Positions 15,547 through 24,275 of a DNA stretch of 48,902 nucleotides are shown one piece after another. Source of the stretch: Chloroflexota bacterium (lineage in GTDB: Bacteria > Chloroflexota > UBA11872 > VXOZ01); assembly GCA_026710945.1 (NCBI GenBank), contig JAPOQA010000047.1:1-48902 (forward strand), written 5' to 3'. The position numbers were made by a program, and so were the translations under genes. Under the pieces are notes generated by a model. It was not told the DNA's origin. It made no database searches and saw nothing but the letters and a program-made list of their open reading frames with translations. Positions within the stretch are counted from its first letter, which is position 1, and each line of letters begins with the position of its first letter.

Positions 15547-17289
15547 TTGAGCACAATGGGTAGCGGTGAACTACGACGGTGGCAGGTTCGATTGCTGCTC
15601 GTAATTTGGTGTCTCACACTCCTTCCTGCACCTCTCATCGCGAGTACGGAGGCGAGTCGCTCCGCTGCCAATGACCCCGTCGTGCAGGGCGCTATGCACC
15701 GCTACTTTGAGCAGATGGGGGGCCAAGCCGTGCTCGGTGCCCCGCTGACGAATGAGCAGCAAGAAGACGGCCTAGTCGTTCAGTATTTCGAAAACGCTCG
15801 GTTGGAGTGGTGGTCGGGGCGCGACCAGGTGCGTCTCAGTCCCATCGGCCGCTTGCTCTATCCGCACTGGCGTTTCTTTGCCAGGGAGGAAGCGGTAGAG
15901 CAGACGTCGGCGCAGCGTCACTTTCCGGAGACCGGGCACACGGTGCGCTTTGCGTTTCTTCAGTTCTTCCAAGCGCACGGCGGAGTCAAGACGTTTGGAC
16001 TGCCAATCTCCGGTATGTTGCCTGCAGACGACGACTGGCGTCATCCGGTTCAATACTTCGAGCGGGCGGTCTTTCGCTACGATCCCGCGAAAGCCGGTAC
16101 TCCCGAGGAAGTTAAGCTTGCCCCGCTTGGACGCGAGTTTCTCGCCCTACGCGATCCATCTCGGCAAACGCCCATTCAAAACGACCAAACCGGCCGATCC
16201 GATGGGCCAAAGCTTTTTGCACAGGTGGGGCTCTTCTATGACCCGAACATCAATCGCGTACTCGCATTAGCAAAGGCCGCCGGGTTTACCGGCATTAAGC
16301 AGCAGGTACCATGGAAGGCAATTGAGATCGCTCCCGGGGGGTACACCTGGGGCCAGGTGGACCGCATCGTCGAGGCGGCAAATCGGCACGGGTTGGACGT
16401 ATTGCTAAGCGTGTACGCGGCGCCTGCGTGGTTGCGCCGGGTGCAGGCCCGCGGCAGCCGAGTTGACGTGCCGGAGACCGACCGCACAGAGTCACTCCAA
16501 GAGTGGTGGGACCGATTCAAGGAATTCCACGAGGGTCCGCCAGCGAACTTCGCAGACTACGGGCACTTCATGGAGCTGATAGCCAGTCGCTATGGTGACA
16601 AAGTGCAAGCCTATGAACTGTGGAATGAACCGAACCTGGCCGCCAACTGGGATGCCAGTGTGTCACCGGAAGAGTTTGTGGAGCTAATCGCTGTGGGCTA
16701 CCGGGGCGTAAAGCGTGGAAACCCAAGTGCCACGGTAATTGCCGGCGGCCTGGCGCCCACTGGCGTGAACCTCGAGGGAGTCGCTATGGATGACGTGCGC
16801 TACCTCGAAGCCATGTACCAGTATCGCGATGGGATGATTCGCGATTACTTCGATGTACTTGGCGTGCACTCTTATGGCTACAATAATGCCCCTAACGATA
16901 CTCCGGAAAATTACACGACCTCGAGCACCACGTACAAGGACCACTGGTCATTCTTCTTCCGCCGCTTTGAACAACACTGGGACGTGCTGCAGAGGTATGA
17001 TGACACGAGCAAGCGGATTTGGATGACTGAGATGGGATGGACCACGTACAACTACCACCCTGACTTTGCTTTTGGGGCCGATGTCTCAGAAGAGGATCAG
17101 GCACGGTATCTTGTTGAGGCATATCAGCTGGTCAAGGAACGGTTTTGGTACGTAGAGGGATTGGTGGTCTTTAATTTGAACTTTGCCAATCACGTCGTGC
17201 CGAGAGACAGTGCGTATTCATTCTCCATCTTGGATAAGAACCTACAACCGCGCCCAGCGTACCTGGCGCTGCGTGCACTAGAGAAATAG
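15547..17289 (+). CDS. Secreted glycoside hydrolase (GH-A clan, GH39/GH5-like) with N-terminal LGFP-like repeats
   Basis: The 580-residue protein has an N-terminal hydrophobic segment (RLLLVIWCLTLLPAPLIAS) fitting a signal peptide or anchor. Two LGFP-like repeats follow: GGQAVLGAPLTNE...VVQYFENARLEWW and GGVKTFGLPISGM...PVQYFERAVFRYD. The catalytic TIM barrel follows, with acid/base Glu in YELWNEPNLA (E361) and probable nucleophile in RIWMTEMGWTTY (E495). The second half resembles beta-xylosidase or cellulase-like GH39/GH5 enzymes. TTG at 15547 is chosen as start because AGAGGG lies six bases upstream; ATG 15556 is the alternative. Placed among three glycosyltransferases, it may trim or release the polysaccharide they make. 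Substrate is unknown. Confidence 0.85.
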   Translation: MSTMGSGELRRWQVRLLLVIWCLTLLPAPLIASTEASRSAANDPVVQGAMHRYFEQMGGQAVLGAPLTNEQQEDGLVVQYFENARLEWWSGRDQVRLSPIGRLLYPHWRFFAREEAVEQTSAQRHFPETGHTVRFAFLQFFQAHGGVKTFGLPISGMLPADDDWRHPVQYFERAVFRYDPAKAGTPEEVKLAPLGREFLALRDPSRQTPIQNDQTGRSDGPKLFAQVGLFYDPNINRVLALAKAAGFTGIKQQVPWKAIEIAPGGYTWGQVDRIVEAANRHGLDVLLSVYAAPAWLRRVQARGSRVDVPETDRTESLQEWWDRFKEFHEGPPANFADYGHFMELIASRYGDKVQAYELWNEPNLAANWDASVSPEEFVELIAVGYRGVKRGNPSATVIAGGLAPTGVNLEGVAMDDVRYLEAMYQYRDGMIRDYFDVLGVHSYGYNNAPNDTPENYTTSSTTYKDHWSFFFRRFEQHWDVLQRYDDTSKRIWMTEMGWTTYNYHPDFAFGADVSEEDQARYLVEAYQLVKERFWYVEGLVVFNLNFANHVVPRDSAYSFSILDKNLQPRPAYLALRALEK

Positions 17290-17300
17290 CCATTGCACCT

Positions 17301-18431
17301 ATGGAAGTCGCCGTTAATGGGTATTTCCTCAATGTGCACCATACCGGCAGCGGCCAGTATGCGTACCATCTGCTGCGGGCTCTACAGAAGCGCAACGGCA
17401 ACCATCGCTTGACGGTGCAAGTGCCCTACTTCTCGCGTGATACGATGCGTCCGGTAGGCGGCATTCGTGCACATGCGCCACTGGCTGGTCTCCTTCGCAG
17501 CGGGAACCTGGCAAAGCTTTGGTGGGAACAGGTAACGTGGCCGCGACAGACGGCAAAACTGGGTGATGGTGTGGTGGGGCACGTGCCGTATTTTGCGCCG
17601 CCGCACTACCACAGCTTTCCGCTGGTAGCTACTATTCACGATCTGATTCCGGTAGTCTTGCCGGAGTATCGGGGTAACTTCCTCGTAAGACTCTACACGA
17701 GCCTCGTTATGGCAGCGGCGCACAAGGCAGATGCCATCATTGCGGACTCTGAAGCTGCGAAGCGCGAAATGGTCGAGCACCTCAAGGTGAGCGAAGACGA
17801 CGTGCATGTTGTCCATCTGGCCGCGGACTCACGTTTCTCGCCAGACATACCGGTCGAGGATGTCCAGGCCGTCCGGCGACGTTACGATCTGCCGGAGCGC
17901 TTTCTCTTCTACCTCGGCGGGGTGGACGTGCGCAAGAACATTGGGACACTCTTCGCGGCGCTGACCAAGCTGCCGGAAGACGTCTCGCTTGTGGTTGCGG
18001 GTCGTACCCGACACGGCAAGGCGGCCCTGTTTCCCGATTGGGTGCGCCAAGCGACTGAATCCGATGTTGGGCATCGCGTGCGCTTCCTGGGCGGCGTTCC
18101 CGAAGCGGATAAACCTCTCTTGTACCGCGCCGCGACAGTTTTCACTTTTCCTTCACGGTACGAAGGCTTTGGCTTGGATCCCTTGGAAGCCATGGCCTGC
18201 GGCACGCCGGTCGTGTGCAGCGATACCACGTCGCTCCCTGAGGTGGTGGCAGACGGTGGCATCCTCGTCGCACCTGAAGACGCAGACGCCTGGGCGGCGG
18301 CGATTGGACGGCTCTGGGAATCCGCTCAGGAGCGGGGGCACTATGCAGAGCGGGCCTTGACGCGGGCGCGGTCGTTCTCGTGGGAACGCACTGCCGCACA
18401 GACGATTGCGGTGTATGAGCAGGTGAGCTGA
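17301..18431 (+). CDS. GT4-family glycosyltransferase 2
   Basis: The 376-residue protein is a GT-B retaining glycosyltransferase starting 11 bases after the glycosidase gene. It shows GYFLNVHHTGSGQYAYHLL at the N-terminus, FLFYLGGVDVRKNIGTL at the start of the donor domain, and the EX7E motif in SRYEGFGLDPLEAMACGTPVV. It resembles glycosyltransferase 1 in layout, suggesting old duplication. The stop overlaps the next ATG by one base, so these two are translationally coupled and probably act on the same glycan. Donor and acceptor are unknown. Confidence 0.88.
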   Translation: MEVAVNGYFLNVHHTGSGQYAYHLLRALQKRNGNHRLTVQVPYFSRDTMRPVGGIRAHAPLAGLLRSGNLAKLWWEQVTWPRQTAKLGDGVVGHVPYFAPPHYHSFPLVATIHDLIPVVLPEYRGNFLVRLYTSLVMAAAHKADAIIADSEAAKREMVEHLKVSEDDVHVVHLAADSRFSPDIPVEDVQAVRRRYDLPERFLFYLGGVDVRKNIGTLFAALTKLPEDVSLVVAGRTRHGKAALFPDWVRQATESDVGHRVRFLGGVPEADKPLLYRAATVFTFPSRYEGFGLDPLEAMACGTPVVCSDTTSLPEVVADGGILVAPEDADAWAAAIGRLWESAQERGHYAERALTRARSFSWERTAAQTIAVYEQVS

Positions 18432-19588
18432 TGCGAGTTCTCTACATTTCTAAAGCCCTCGTGGTGGGCACGTACCAGCGCAAGATGGAAGAGATCGCCA
18501 AGTTCCCGGATGTTGAGTTGCGGGCCATCGTGCCTCCCTATTGGCGCGAAGGTGAACATCGCCAGGTATTGGAACGCCGCTACACGTCCGGGTACGAGTT
18601 GGTAGCGGAGCATATGCGCTTCAACGGACACTATCACGCGCACTACTATCCAAACCTCCGGCGTCATCTTCTCGAGTGGCGACCCGACGTGGTGCACGTG
18701 GATGAGGAACCGTGCAATTTTGCTACTGCGCACGCCATCTGGCACGCGCGACGAGTCGGCGCCAAAGCGATCTTCTTTGCGTGGCAGAACATCTACCGCG
18801 TTTACCCCCCGCCATTCTACTTTTTCGAGCTCTTTTCTCTGCTTAAGTCACACGCAGCGCAGGCGGGCACCCGCCAGGCTCAGGAAGTGCTGCGACGAAA
18901 GCGCTTTTCATACCCCTCGGCGGTTTTCCCGCAGTTTGGGGTGGATGCAGAGCTCTTTACCCCGGCCCCGCAACCCGCAAACCGTGATGAGGTCTTTAGG
19001 ATTGGCTTTGTAGGTCGGCTCGTGCCGGAAAAAGGCATACACGTGCTGCTCAACGCTGCTTCGCGGCTTAGTTTTCCCTACCGTGTGCAGCTCATTGGCA
19101 CCGGTTCCGCCGAACGAGCGCTCCGTGCGCAGGCTGAGTCTCTCGGCATCCAAGATCATGTAGAATTCCTCGGCCCCGTTTCCAACAGCGCAATGCCCGT
19201 CCACTACCGAGCACTGCACGTCTGCGTATTGCCTTCCCTCACTATGCCGAATTGGAAGGAGCAATTTGGGCGCGTACTCATCGAAGCAATGTCATGTGGT
19301 GTGCCTGTGGTCGGCTCGGAGTCCGGTGAAATCCCTGAAATCATCGGCGACGACGCTGGCGAGCGATCCGGCGTGACATTCCCGGAGGGCGACGTGGATG
19401 CGCTTACCACGTCTCTGACCGCCTTATATCAGGAACCCGCCCTGCGACACGAATTCGGCGTACAGGGACGAAAGCGGGTACTGCGTGAGTTTACCCAGGA
19501 GCGCATCGCCGCAAAGACCGTGCTCATGTATCGCCAGTTGACCCACGGCTTGATGTACAGCGCACAGCGACAGGCGTCCCAATCCTAG
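18431..19588 (+). CDS. GT4-family glycosyltransferase 3
   Basis: The 385-residue protein is a GT-B fold transferase. The acceptor-domain part has RPDVVHVDEEPCNFATAHAI; the donor domain has IGFVGRLVPEKGIHVLL and the EX7E-containing EQFGRVLIEAMSCGVPVVGS, then SGEIPEIIGD. It diverges from the two upstream transferases in the N-terminal half, where it is more like the WcaI/PimB type, so a different acceptor is expected. It overlaps the previous gene by one base and ends the polysaccharide block. Specificity is not evident. Confidence 0.88.
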   Translation: MRVLYISKALVVGTYQRKMEEIAKFPDVELRAIVPPYWREGEHRQVLERRYTSGYELVAEHMRFNGHYHAHYYPNLRRHLLEWRPDVVHVDEEPCNFATAHAIWHARRVGAKAIFFAWQNIYRVYPPPFYFFELFSLLKSHAAQAGTRQAQEVLRRKRFSYPSAVFPQFGVDAELFTPAPQPANRDEVFRIGFVGRLVPEKGIHVLLNAASRLSFPYRVQLIGTGSAERALRAQAESLGIQDHVEFLGPVSNSAMPVHYRALHVCVLPSLTMPNWKEQFGRVLIEAMSCGVPVVGSESGEIPEIIGDDAGERSGVTFPEGDVDALTTSLTALYQEPALRHEFGVQGRKRVLREFTQERIAAKTVLMYRQLTHGLMYSAQRQASQS

Positions 19589-19961
19589 CGCCTTGCCGCG
19601 AATCCAGATGACTAGTGGCGGGGTCTCCCCCTTGGCTCCCGTCAGCCGGGCGTGCGGTCAGCGGGAGAATTTGGCGAGGTGAGGGCGGTATCCGGTGTGG
19701 AGTTCTCCGCCGCACTCTTGTTGTCATTGCGACCGAGACTTGCTTGAGAGCAAGGTCGAGGCGCCGAACTCTTCGCGCGGCTGGCTGCGGTATAATCGAA
19801 CCGCTACGGGTTTCATATAGCGTCAGAGTCGACGGAGTACCCCTAGGTAATGTCCTGAAGCCTTGACAGTAATGGGTTCCACTTTGGCGCGTCTGTCACG
19901 GTGGCAGACAGCCGAATTGGTTTAATCCACCTCAAGAAACACCAGAGATAGGCATACGGCC
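19589..19961. other. Intergenic region before nadK, no firm feature
   Basis: The 373 bases contain a TATAAT at 19791-19796 and a TTGACA at 19863-19868, but neither has a matching partner at normal spacing. No terminator-like hairpin, RNA gene or credible protein was recognised. Its one open frame has no family resemblance. Confidence 0.4.
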
Positions 19962-20789
19962 GTGAACATTGGATTGCTTTACCATCCTGGTCGCCAGCAG
20001 GCGCATGCGCTTGCTACCGTTCTGCACACCGTCATTCAGAAGGAAGGACATAAGGCGTGGCACGTGCCGGTGGAAGCGGAATCTGAGTGGCATGAATTGG
20101 TACCCGCCACCGATCTTCTCTTTACATTGGGAGGCGACGGGAGCATCTTGCGGGCGGCGCCGCTCTGCGCGCAGAATGATGTTCCCATTGTCGGCGTAAA
20201 GTTTGGCAGGCTCGGCTTTTTGTCGGAGTTGCTGCCGAAAGAGGCAATCCAGATGTTGCCGCGCTTCTTGAATGAGGAATACTGGATAGAAGAGCGTTCG
20301 ATGCTAGACTGCCAAATCGAGGGTGAGGCACAGAAAACCGTAGCGCTCAATGAAGCTGTGATCAGCCAAGGGCATGTGCGGGGCGTATTGGATATTAAAG
20401 TTTGGATTGATGATGCTTTTCTCGCCGACTACGTTGCGGACGGCTTGATGATCTCCACGGCGACCGGGTCAACGGCCTATTCTATGGTGGCGGGAGGGCC
20501 GATTCTGCATCCCGAGGTGCGGAACATGCTCATCACGCCCATGTTCGTGCTGCGAGGACCGACGACGGCTTTTGTCTTGCGCCAGTCCGCGCGCTTGCGG
20601 TTGCAGGTCTTCCACCAACACGAAGCAGTGGTCACCATTGACGGGCTGCCAGTAGGCGACTTGGCCAATGAAGGGATGATGCACCTGACCACCGCAACGC
20701 AATCCTGCAAATTTGCCCGCGTACAGGAGCGCACATACTTCTACGAGACGCTCGTGCAAAAACTCCGGATTCCCCTCGAAAGTTCCTAG
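19962..20789 (+). CDS. nadK: NAD kinase
   Basis: NAD kinase phosphorylates NAD to NADP using ATP or polyphosphate. The 275-residue protein shows the diagnostic GGDG motif (LLFTLGGDGSILRAA, residues 57-60), then GVKFGRLGFLSEL, the NE motif (ALNEAVIS), and the C-terminal-domain segment VADGLMISTATGSTAYSMVAGGPILHP, read as two conserved blocks. The start is GTG at 19962. Nine bases separate its stop from recN, a neighbour pair seen in many bacteria, so the two are probably co-transcribed. Confidence 0.96.
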   Translation: MNIGLLYHPGRQQAHALATVLHTVIQKEGHKAWHVPVEAESEWHELVPATDLLFTLGGDGSILRAAPLCAQNDVPIVGVKFGRLGFLSELLPKEAIQMLPRFLNEEYWIEERSMLDCQIEGEAQKTVALNEAVISQGHVRGVLDIKVWIDDAFLADYVADGLMISTATGSTAYSMVAGGPILHPEVRNMLITPMFVLRGPTTAFVLRQSARLRLQVFHQHEAVVTIDGLPVGDLANEGMMHLTTATQSCKFARVQERTYFYETLVQKLRIPLESS

Positions 20790-20797
20790 GGCCCGCC

Positions 20798-22558
20798 ATG
20801 CTGGAGCGCTTGGAAATCCAAAACTTCGCTCTCATAGACGAAGTCCGGGTCGAGTTTGGCGCTGGGTTCAATGTCCTTACTGGCGAGACCGGCGCCGGCA
20901 AGTCGATCATCATCGATGCCATCGGCGCACTGCTCGGCAACCGCGTGGGCGCTGCCGAGGTGCGCAGCGGCGCCCGTACCGCCCGGATCGAGGGCGCCTT
21001 TGCGCTGCCTAACGTCCCCCCGGACCTCGCAGAGGTGCTGCAAGAGTTCGACATCAGCATGGACGATGAGGATCGATTGCGGCTCTCGCGGGAGATCGCA
21101 GCCTCCGGTCGCACAACCGCCCGCATTCAGGGCCGCGCAACTCCTGTGGGCGTTTTGCAGCAGGTGGCCGGCCAGCTTGTTGACATTCACGGTCAGGGTG
21201 AGAACCTTTCGCTGCTTCGCTCCAAGCTACAGCTCGACTTCCTGGACCGCTTCGCCGGTCTGGGCAATCTGCGGCAGCGTGTGGCGCAATCCTTCCGCAT
21301 GTTGCGAGCGGTGCAGTCCGAGGTGCGGCATCTCCGGCAGGACAAACGAGAGTTGGCGCAACGCGCCGACCTGCTTGCCTTTCAAGTTCAGGAGATATCC
21401 GAGGCGGGCCTTGCCCCTGGCGAAGAGGAAGCGCTGCGCGCCGAGTATCGGCGACTACGACATAGTGCGGAGATAGTAGACTTGACGGGCGCCGTGCTCG
21501 GTGCGCTGAGTGATGCCGCTGAACCGGCGCGGCCCGCCAGCGATTGGCTGGGTGATGCGGTCAAGGATCTCGAGCGCCTGTCTGAACTCGATCCCGACGC
21601 GGAGCAGTTTCTCAAAGCCGGACAGGAAGTCTCGGCGCAATTAGAGGAACTGGTTGCAGACGTCCGGCGCTATACCACCGGCCTGGAGCAGGAGCCGGGA
21701 CGCATGCTGGAGGTGGAGGCGCGATTAGACATTGTTGAGAGTCTGAAACGCAAGTATGGCGATTCCATCGCAGACGTCCTGGGGTATGCGGATGAAGCAG
21801 CGGCAGAGCTGGCGCGCATTCAATCAAGTGAAGACCGCGTAGCGGACCTCGCGCAGCAGGAACAGCAACTTGCCGGAGAGCTTGCCGGTTGCGCCGCCGA
21901 ACTCTCGGGGAAACGGAAGTCCGCCGTGAAGGAACTGGTGGCGGCCGTGCATAGTGAACTAGCGCTGTTGGGGATGCCAAACATGGTGTTCGACGTGGCC
22001 GTGACACAAGAGGAAGTGCCGCAAGGACTCCTCATTGAGACCGAAGAAGGTCCCCGGGCGCTGCAGTGTGGACCAACAGGCATCGATACCGTCGAGTTTC
22101 TCATCAGCCCAAATCAGGGCGAACCACTGAAACTCCTGGCAACCATCGCATCCGGCGGCGAGGCGTCCCGCCTCTTGCTTGCCCTCAAGTCTGCCTTGGC
22201 CCACGCCGACGAAACGCCGGTGCTCGTGTTCGATGAAATCGAGATCGGTGTCGGTGGTCGCAGCGGGGCCGTGTTGGGTGAAAAGATGTGGAGCCTTGTC
22301 GAGAATCATCAGGTGATTTGTGTTACGCACCTCCCGCAGGTGGCTGCGTATGCCGATCACCACTACTTCATCCATAAGGCCGCTGAAAGCAGCCGCACGT
22401 TTACCCACGTCGATAGGCTTGAAGCGGACCGGCAGGTAGATGAGCTGGTAGCAATGAGTGGCGCCGTAGGTGCGGCGGCAGAGCGGGGCATTCGTGAGCT
22501 CCTCACCCGCGCACAGCGCTGGAAGCTGGAACGGGAGGGCTCCCTCATGCAACGTTGA
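20798..22558 (+). CDS. recN: DNA repair protein RecN
   Basis: RecN is an SMC-like ATPase that acts early in double-strand break repair. The 586-residue protein starts MLERLEIQNFALIDEVRVEF and has Walker A GETGAGKS (29-36). A coiled-coil middle (about 160-400) contains many Glu, Ala and Arg heptads and a central hinge-like part. The C-terminal lobe has the signature ASGGEASRLLLALKSAL and Walker B TPVLVFDEIEIGVGGRSG, then VICVTHLPQVAAYADHHY. The usual signature begins LSGGE; here it is ASGGE. It follows nadK by nine bases. No SOS (LexA) box is evident upstream. Confidence 0.96.
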   Translation: MLERLEIQNFALIDEVRVEFGAGFNVLTGETGAGKSIIIDAIGALLGNRVGAAEVRSGARTARIEGAFALPNVPPDLAEVLQEFDISMDDEDRLRLSREIAASGRTTARIQGRATPVGVLQQVAGQLVDIHGQGENLSLLRSKLQLDFLDRFAGLGNLRQRVAQSFRMLRAVQSEVRHLRQDKRELAQRADLLAFQVQEISEAGLAPGEEEALRAEYRRLRHSAEIVDLTGAVLGALSDAAEPARPASDWLGDAVKDLERLSELDPDAEQFLKAGQEVSAQLEELVADVRRYTTGLEQEPGRMLEVEARLDIVESLKRKYGDSIADVLGYADEAAAELARIQSSEDRVADLAQQEQQLAGELAGCAAELSGKRKSAVKELVAAVHSELALLGMPNMVFDVAVTQEEVPQGLLIETEEGPRALQCGPTGIDTVEFLISPNQGEPLKLLATIASGGEASRLLLALKSALAHADETPVLVFDEIEIGVGGRSGAVLGEKMWSLVENHQVICVTHLPQVAAYADHHYFIHKAAESSRTFTHVDRLEADRQVDELVAMSGAVGAAAERGIRELLTRAQRWKLEREGSLMQR

Positions 22559-22644
22559 GGGATATCGTGACGCTGGAAACGTGCGATCTCTCCAGAATAC
22601 CTAGACTTGGACTTAATCCCTTTGTTGAGCAGAATTGCGTGTCA

Positions 22645-23456
22645 TTCCAGTAAGTGTTGAGTATTTCGCTGACAGAATCCTCTCCCCAATTGTCAGTGTT
22701 GACAGATCATGTCATTCCGAGCGCAGCGAGTAATCTGGAACCCTGTGACACGAGATTCTTCGGCGCAGAATTCATTCTGAGCCTTTCGGCAGGCTCAAGA
22801 CAGGCTTGTCGAAGAACTCCCCAGAATGACAGGCATAGGGAGCCGGGTTGCGCCTGGGTTAGCAGAATGCCTCTTCCCGTGAGAGGTCCTGAGTTCAAAG
22901 CTTCTCGCAGCGCACTATTCTGCTCCCGATGATTGTAAGTGTTGAGCAATTCGTTGACAGAATTCGCATTACCGAAGAGAGCGCTGCAAGGCCTTGTGAT
23001 TCCTGTATGTGTTGAGTAATTCGCTGATAAAAGCTTCTACTCACTGAACTGTGTCGAACGTACATGTCATTCCGAGCGAAGCGAGGAATCTAGGGTCCAT
23101 GCTTGACAAAGTACACTGGCTTCAGCACTCTAGATTCCTCACTTCGCTGCGCTCCGTTCGGAATGACATGCATGCAGGCAAGCGCAGAGTTTTGCTCCCG
23201 TGATTCTTCTATCAAATCTGTCAGCGAATTACCTGACTCTTACAATTCCGAGCGTAGCGTCGAACCCTGTTTGAGGAATCCAGGGTCCCTGCTCAACGCA
23301 CTTTGACGGCTTTTGCACTCTAGATTCCGCGCTAAGAGCGACACTCCGTTCGGAATGACACGTATTCATGCCGTTCGGAATGACATTTATGCAGGCGAGC
23401 GCAGAGTTTCGCTACAAGGATTCTTCCACAAAGTCTGTCAACGAATTACTCAATAC
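22645..23456. mobile_element. Cluster of family A MITE-like repeats (about three nested or tandem copies)
   Basis: Left ends resembling GTTGAGTAATTCGTTGACAG occur near 22657, 22940 and 23011. Opposite-facing ends lie near 23213-23226 and 23434-23454. Thus 23011-23030 and 23434-23454 form an approximately 20-bp terminal inverted repeat. Inside, CATGTCATTCCGAGCGAAGC (23063-23082) and its near complement (23130-23170) repeat the inner palindrome seen at 1-252; partial copies lie at 22708-22737 and 23240-23365. No transposase or protein gene is present in this 1-kb gap between recN and hsp20. Open frames here are repeat-derived. Confidence 0.7.
22772..22830. repeat. Family B palindromic repeat, copy 3
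   Basis: Contains ATTCTGAGCC, GGCAGGCTCAAGACAGGC and TTGTCGAAG with a closing CAGAATGAC. This is a degenerate relative of the CTTCGACAGGCTCAG repeats at 10989, 11371 and 47011. It is nested within the family A cluster. Confidence 0.55.
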
Positions 23457-23503
23457 CAGCAGGAATCACGGAATTCCAGCTGCATTCCGGTCATGTAATG
23501 CAA

Positions 23504-23535
23504 GACGCCCACAGGAGCAAATTCCTGTGGGCGTC
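23504..23535 (-). terminator. Terminator-like hairpin downstream of hsp20
   Basis: GACGCCCACAGGA (23504-23516) pairs perfectly with TCCTGTGGGCGTC (23523-23535) around a six-base loop: 13 bp without mismatch. It lies 33 bases past the hsp20 stop. On the minus strand it is followed by TTGCATTAC, only a weak T-tract, so termination efficiency is uncertain. Confidence 0.65.
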
Positions 23536-23567
23536 AGTTGCCGTCTGTGGCGCAGGCGAAACGGCGC

Positions 23568-24020
23568 CTATTCCCCGACGCGGATCTTGAGCCGCTTCGA
23601 CTTCGCCTTCTCCTCCTTGGGCAAGTGCACCTTGAAGATGCCATTCGACCAGGAAACCGCGGCCTCGTCGGCGTAGACGGCGCTCGGGAGCGTGTAGGCA
23701 ATCTCGAACTCGCCTTCAGGCAAGTTGCGCCAGATGCTGGTACCCGTCTCGGTCTCGGGACGCTCGTAGCGGCCTTTGATGATCAGGCTGCCCTTGCTCA
23801 GGGTCATCTCGATGTCATCGGGATTCACGCCCGGGATTGCCAACTCCAGCACATAGGCTTCATCGGTCTCCCAAAGGTTGGCAGGGAAGCCTCGGTTTAC
23901 CGGGGTTGTGGCGCCGTTGCTAAAGAGACCAGGGCCAAAGAGCGACCGATCGAAGAGCCGGTCGAAGACATCCTGCACCGTCGCGTAGGTGTGGGGCTCG
24001 TAGCGCTTGAGTTCAGCCAT
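23568..24020 (-). CDS. Hsp20/alpha-crystallin small heat-shock protein
   Basis: The 150-residue protein is an ATP-independent holdase that binds unfolding proteins. The alpha-crystallin domain runs from about residue 47 to 140: ETDEAYVLELAIPGVNPDDI opens it, and VSWSNGIFKVHLPKEEKAK contains the conserved A/S-x-x-x-N-G-hydrophobic signature. The N-terminal arm has LFDRSLFGPGLF. Start at 24020 is fixed by AGGAGGAATTGCA directly before ATG; longer frames upstream lack such a site. It has its own promoter (24070-24098) and a downstream hairpin, so it is monocistronic. Confidence 0.95.
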   Translation of the reverse strand: MAELKRYEPHTYATVQDVFDRLFDRSLFGPGLFSNGATTPVNRGFPANLWETDEAYVLELAIPGVNPDDIEMTLSKGSLIIKGRYERPETETGTSIWRNLPEGEFEIAYTLPSAVYADEAAVSWSNGIFKVHLPKEEKAKSKRLKIRVGE

Positions 24021-24069
24021 TGCAATTCCTCCTCTTACTTTACTGTTGATGAACCAAGCCTCTGCTAGT

Positions 24070-24098
24070 ATTCTAAAACATGCGTCGCTCTGTGTCAA
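24070..24098 (-). promoter_or_regulatory. Vegetative-type (sigma-70) promoter of hsp20
   Basis: On the minus strand, TTGACA (24093-24098) and TAGAAT (24070-24075) are separated by exactly 17 bases, about 50 bases before the start codon. The -35 box is a perfect consensus. No CIRCE (HrcA) inverted repeat is seen around it, so control differs from classical HrcA regulation or uses another operator. Confidence 0.75.
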
Positions 24099-24275
24099 GT
24101 ATCTTTAGTAAGATTATTTAACTTTATTGATGCCAATAACGAACATCCTCTTAAGCCGGCGGAGTGAAGGTGTGATTTTAGGCAAAGGGAGTGGGTCTCG
24201 GTCTATGGCGCTTTTGACCCGAGGCTGCGGCGATTGCTATCCTGCTACCGGGTTGAGCGTGGAGAGGAACAAAAC

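Noticed and set aside
19863-19868. TTGACA as a -35 box for nadK
   Set aside because: The sequence 17 bases downstream (GGCGCG) does not resemble a -10 box.
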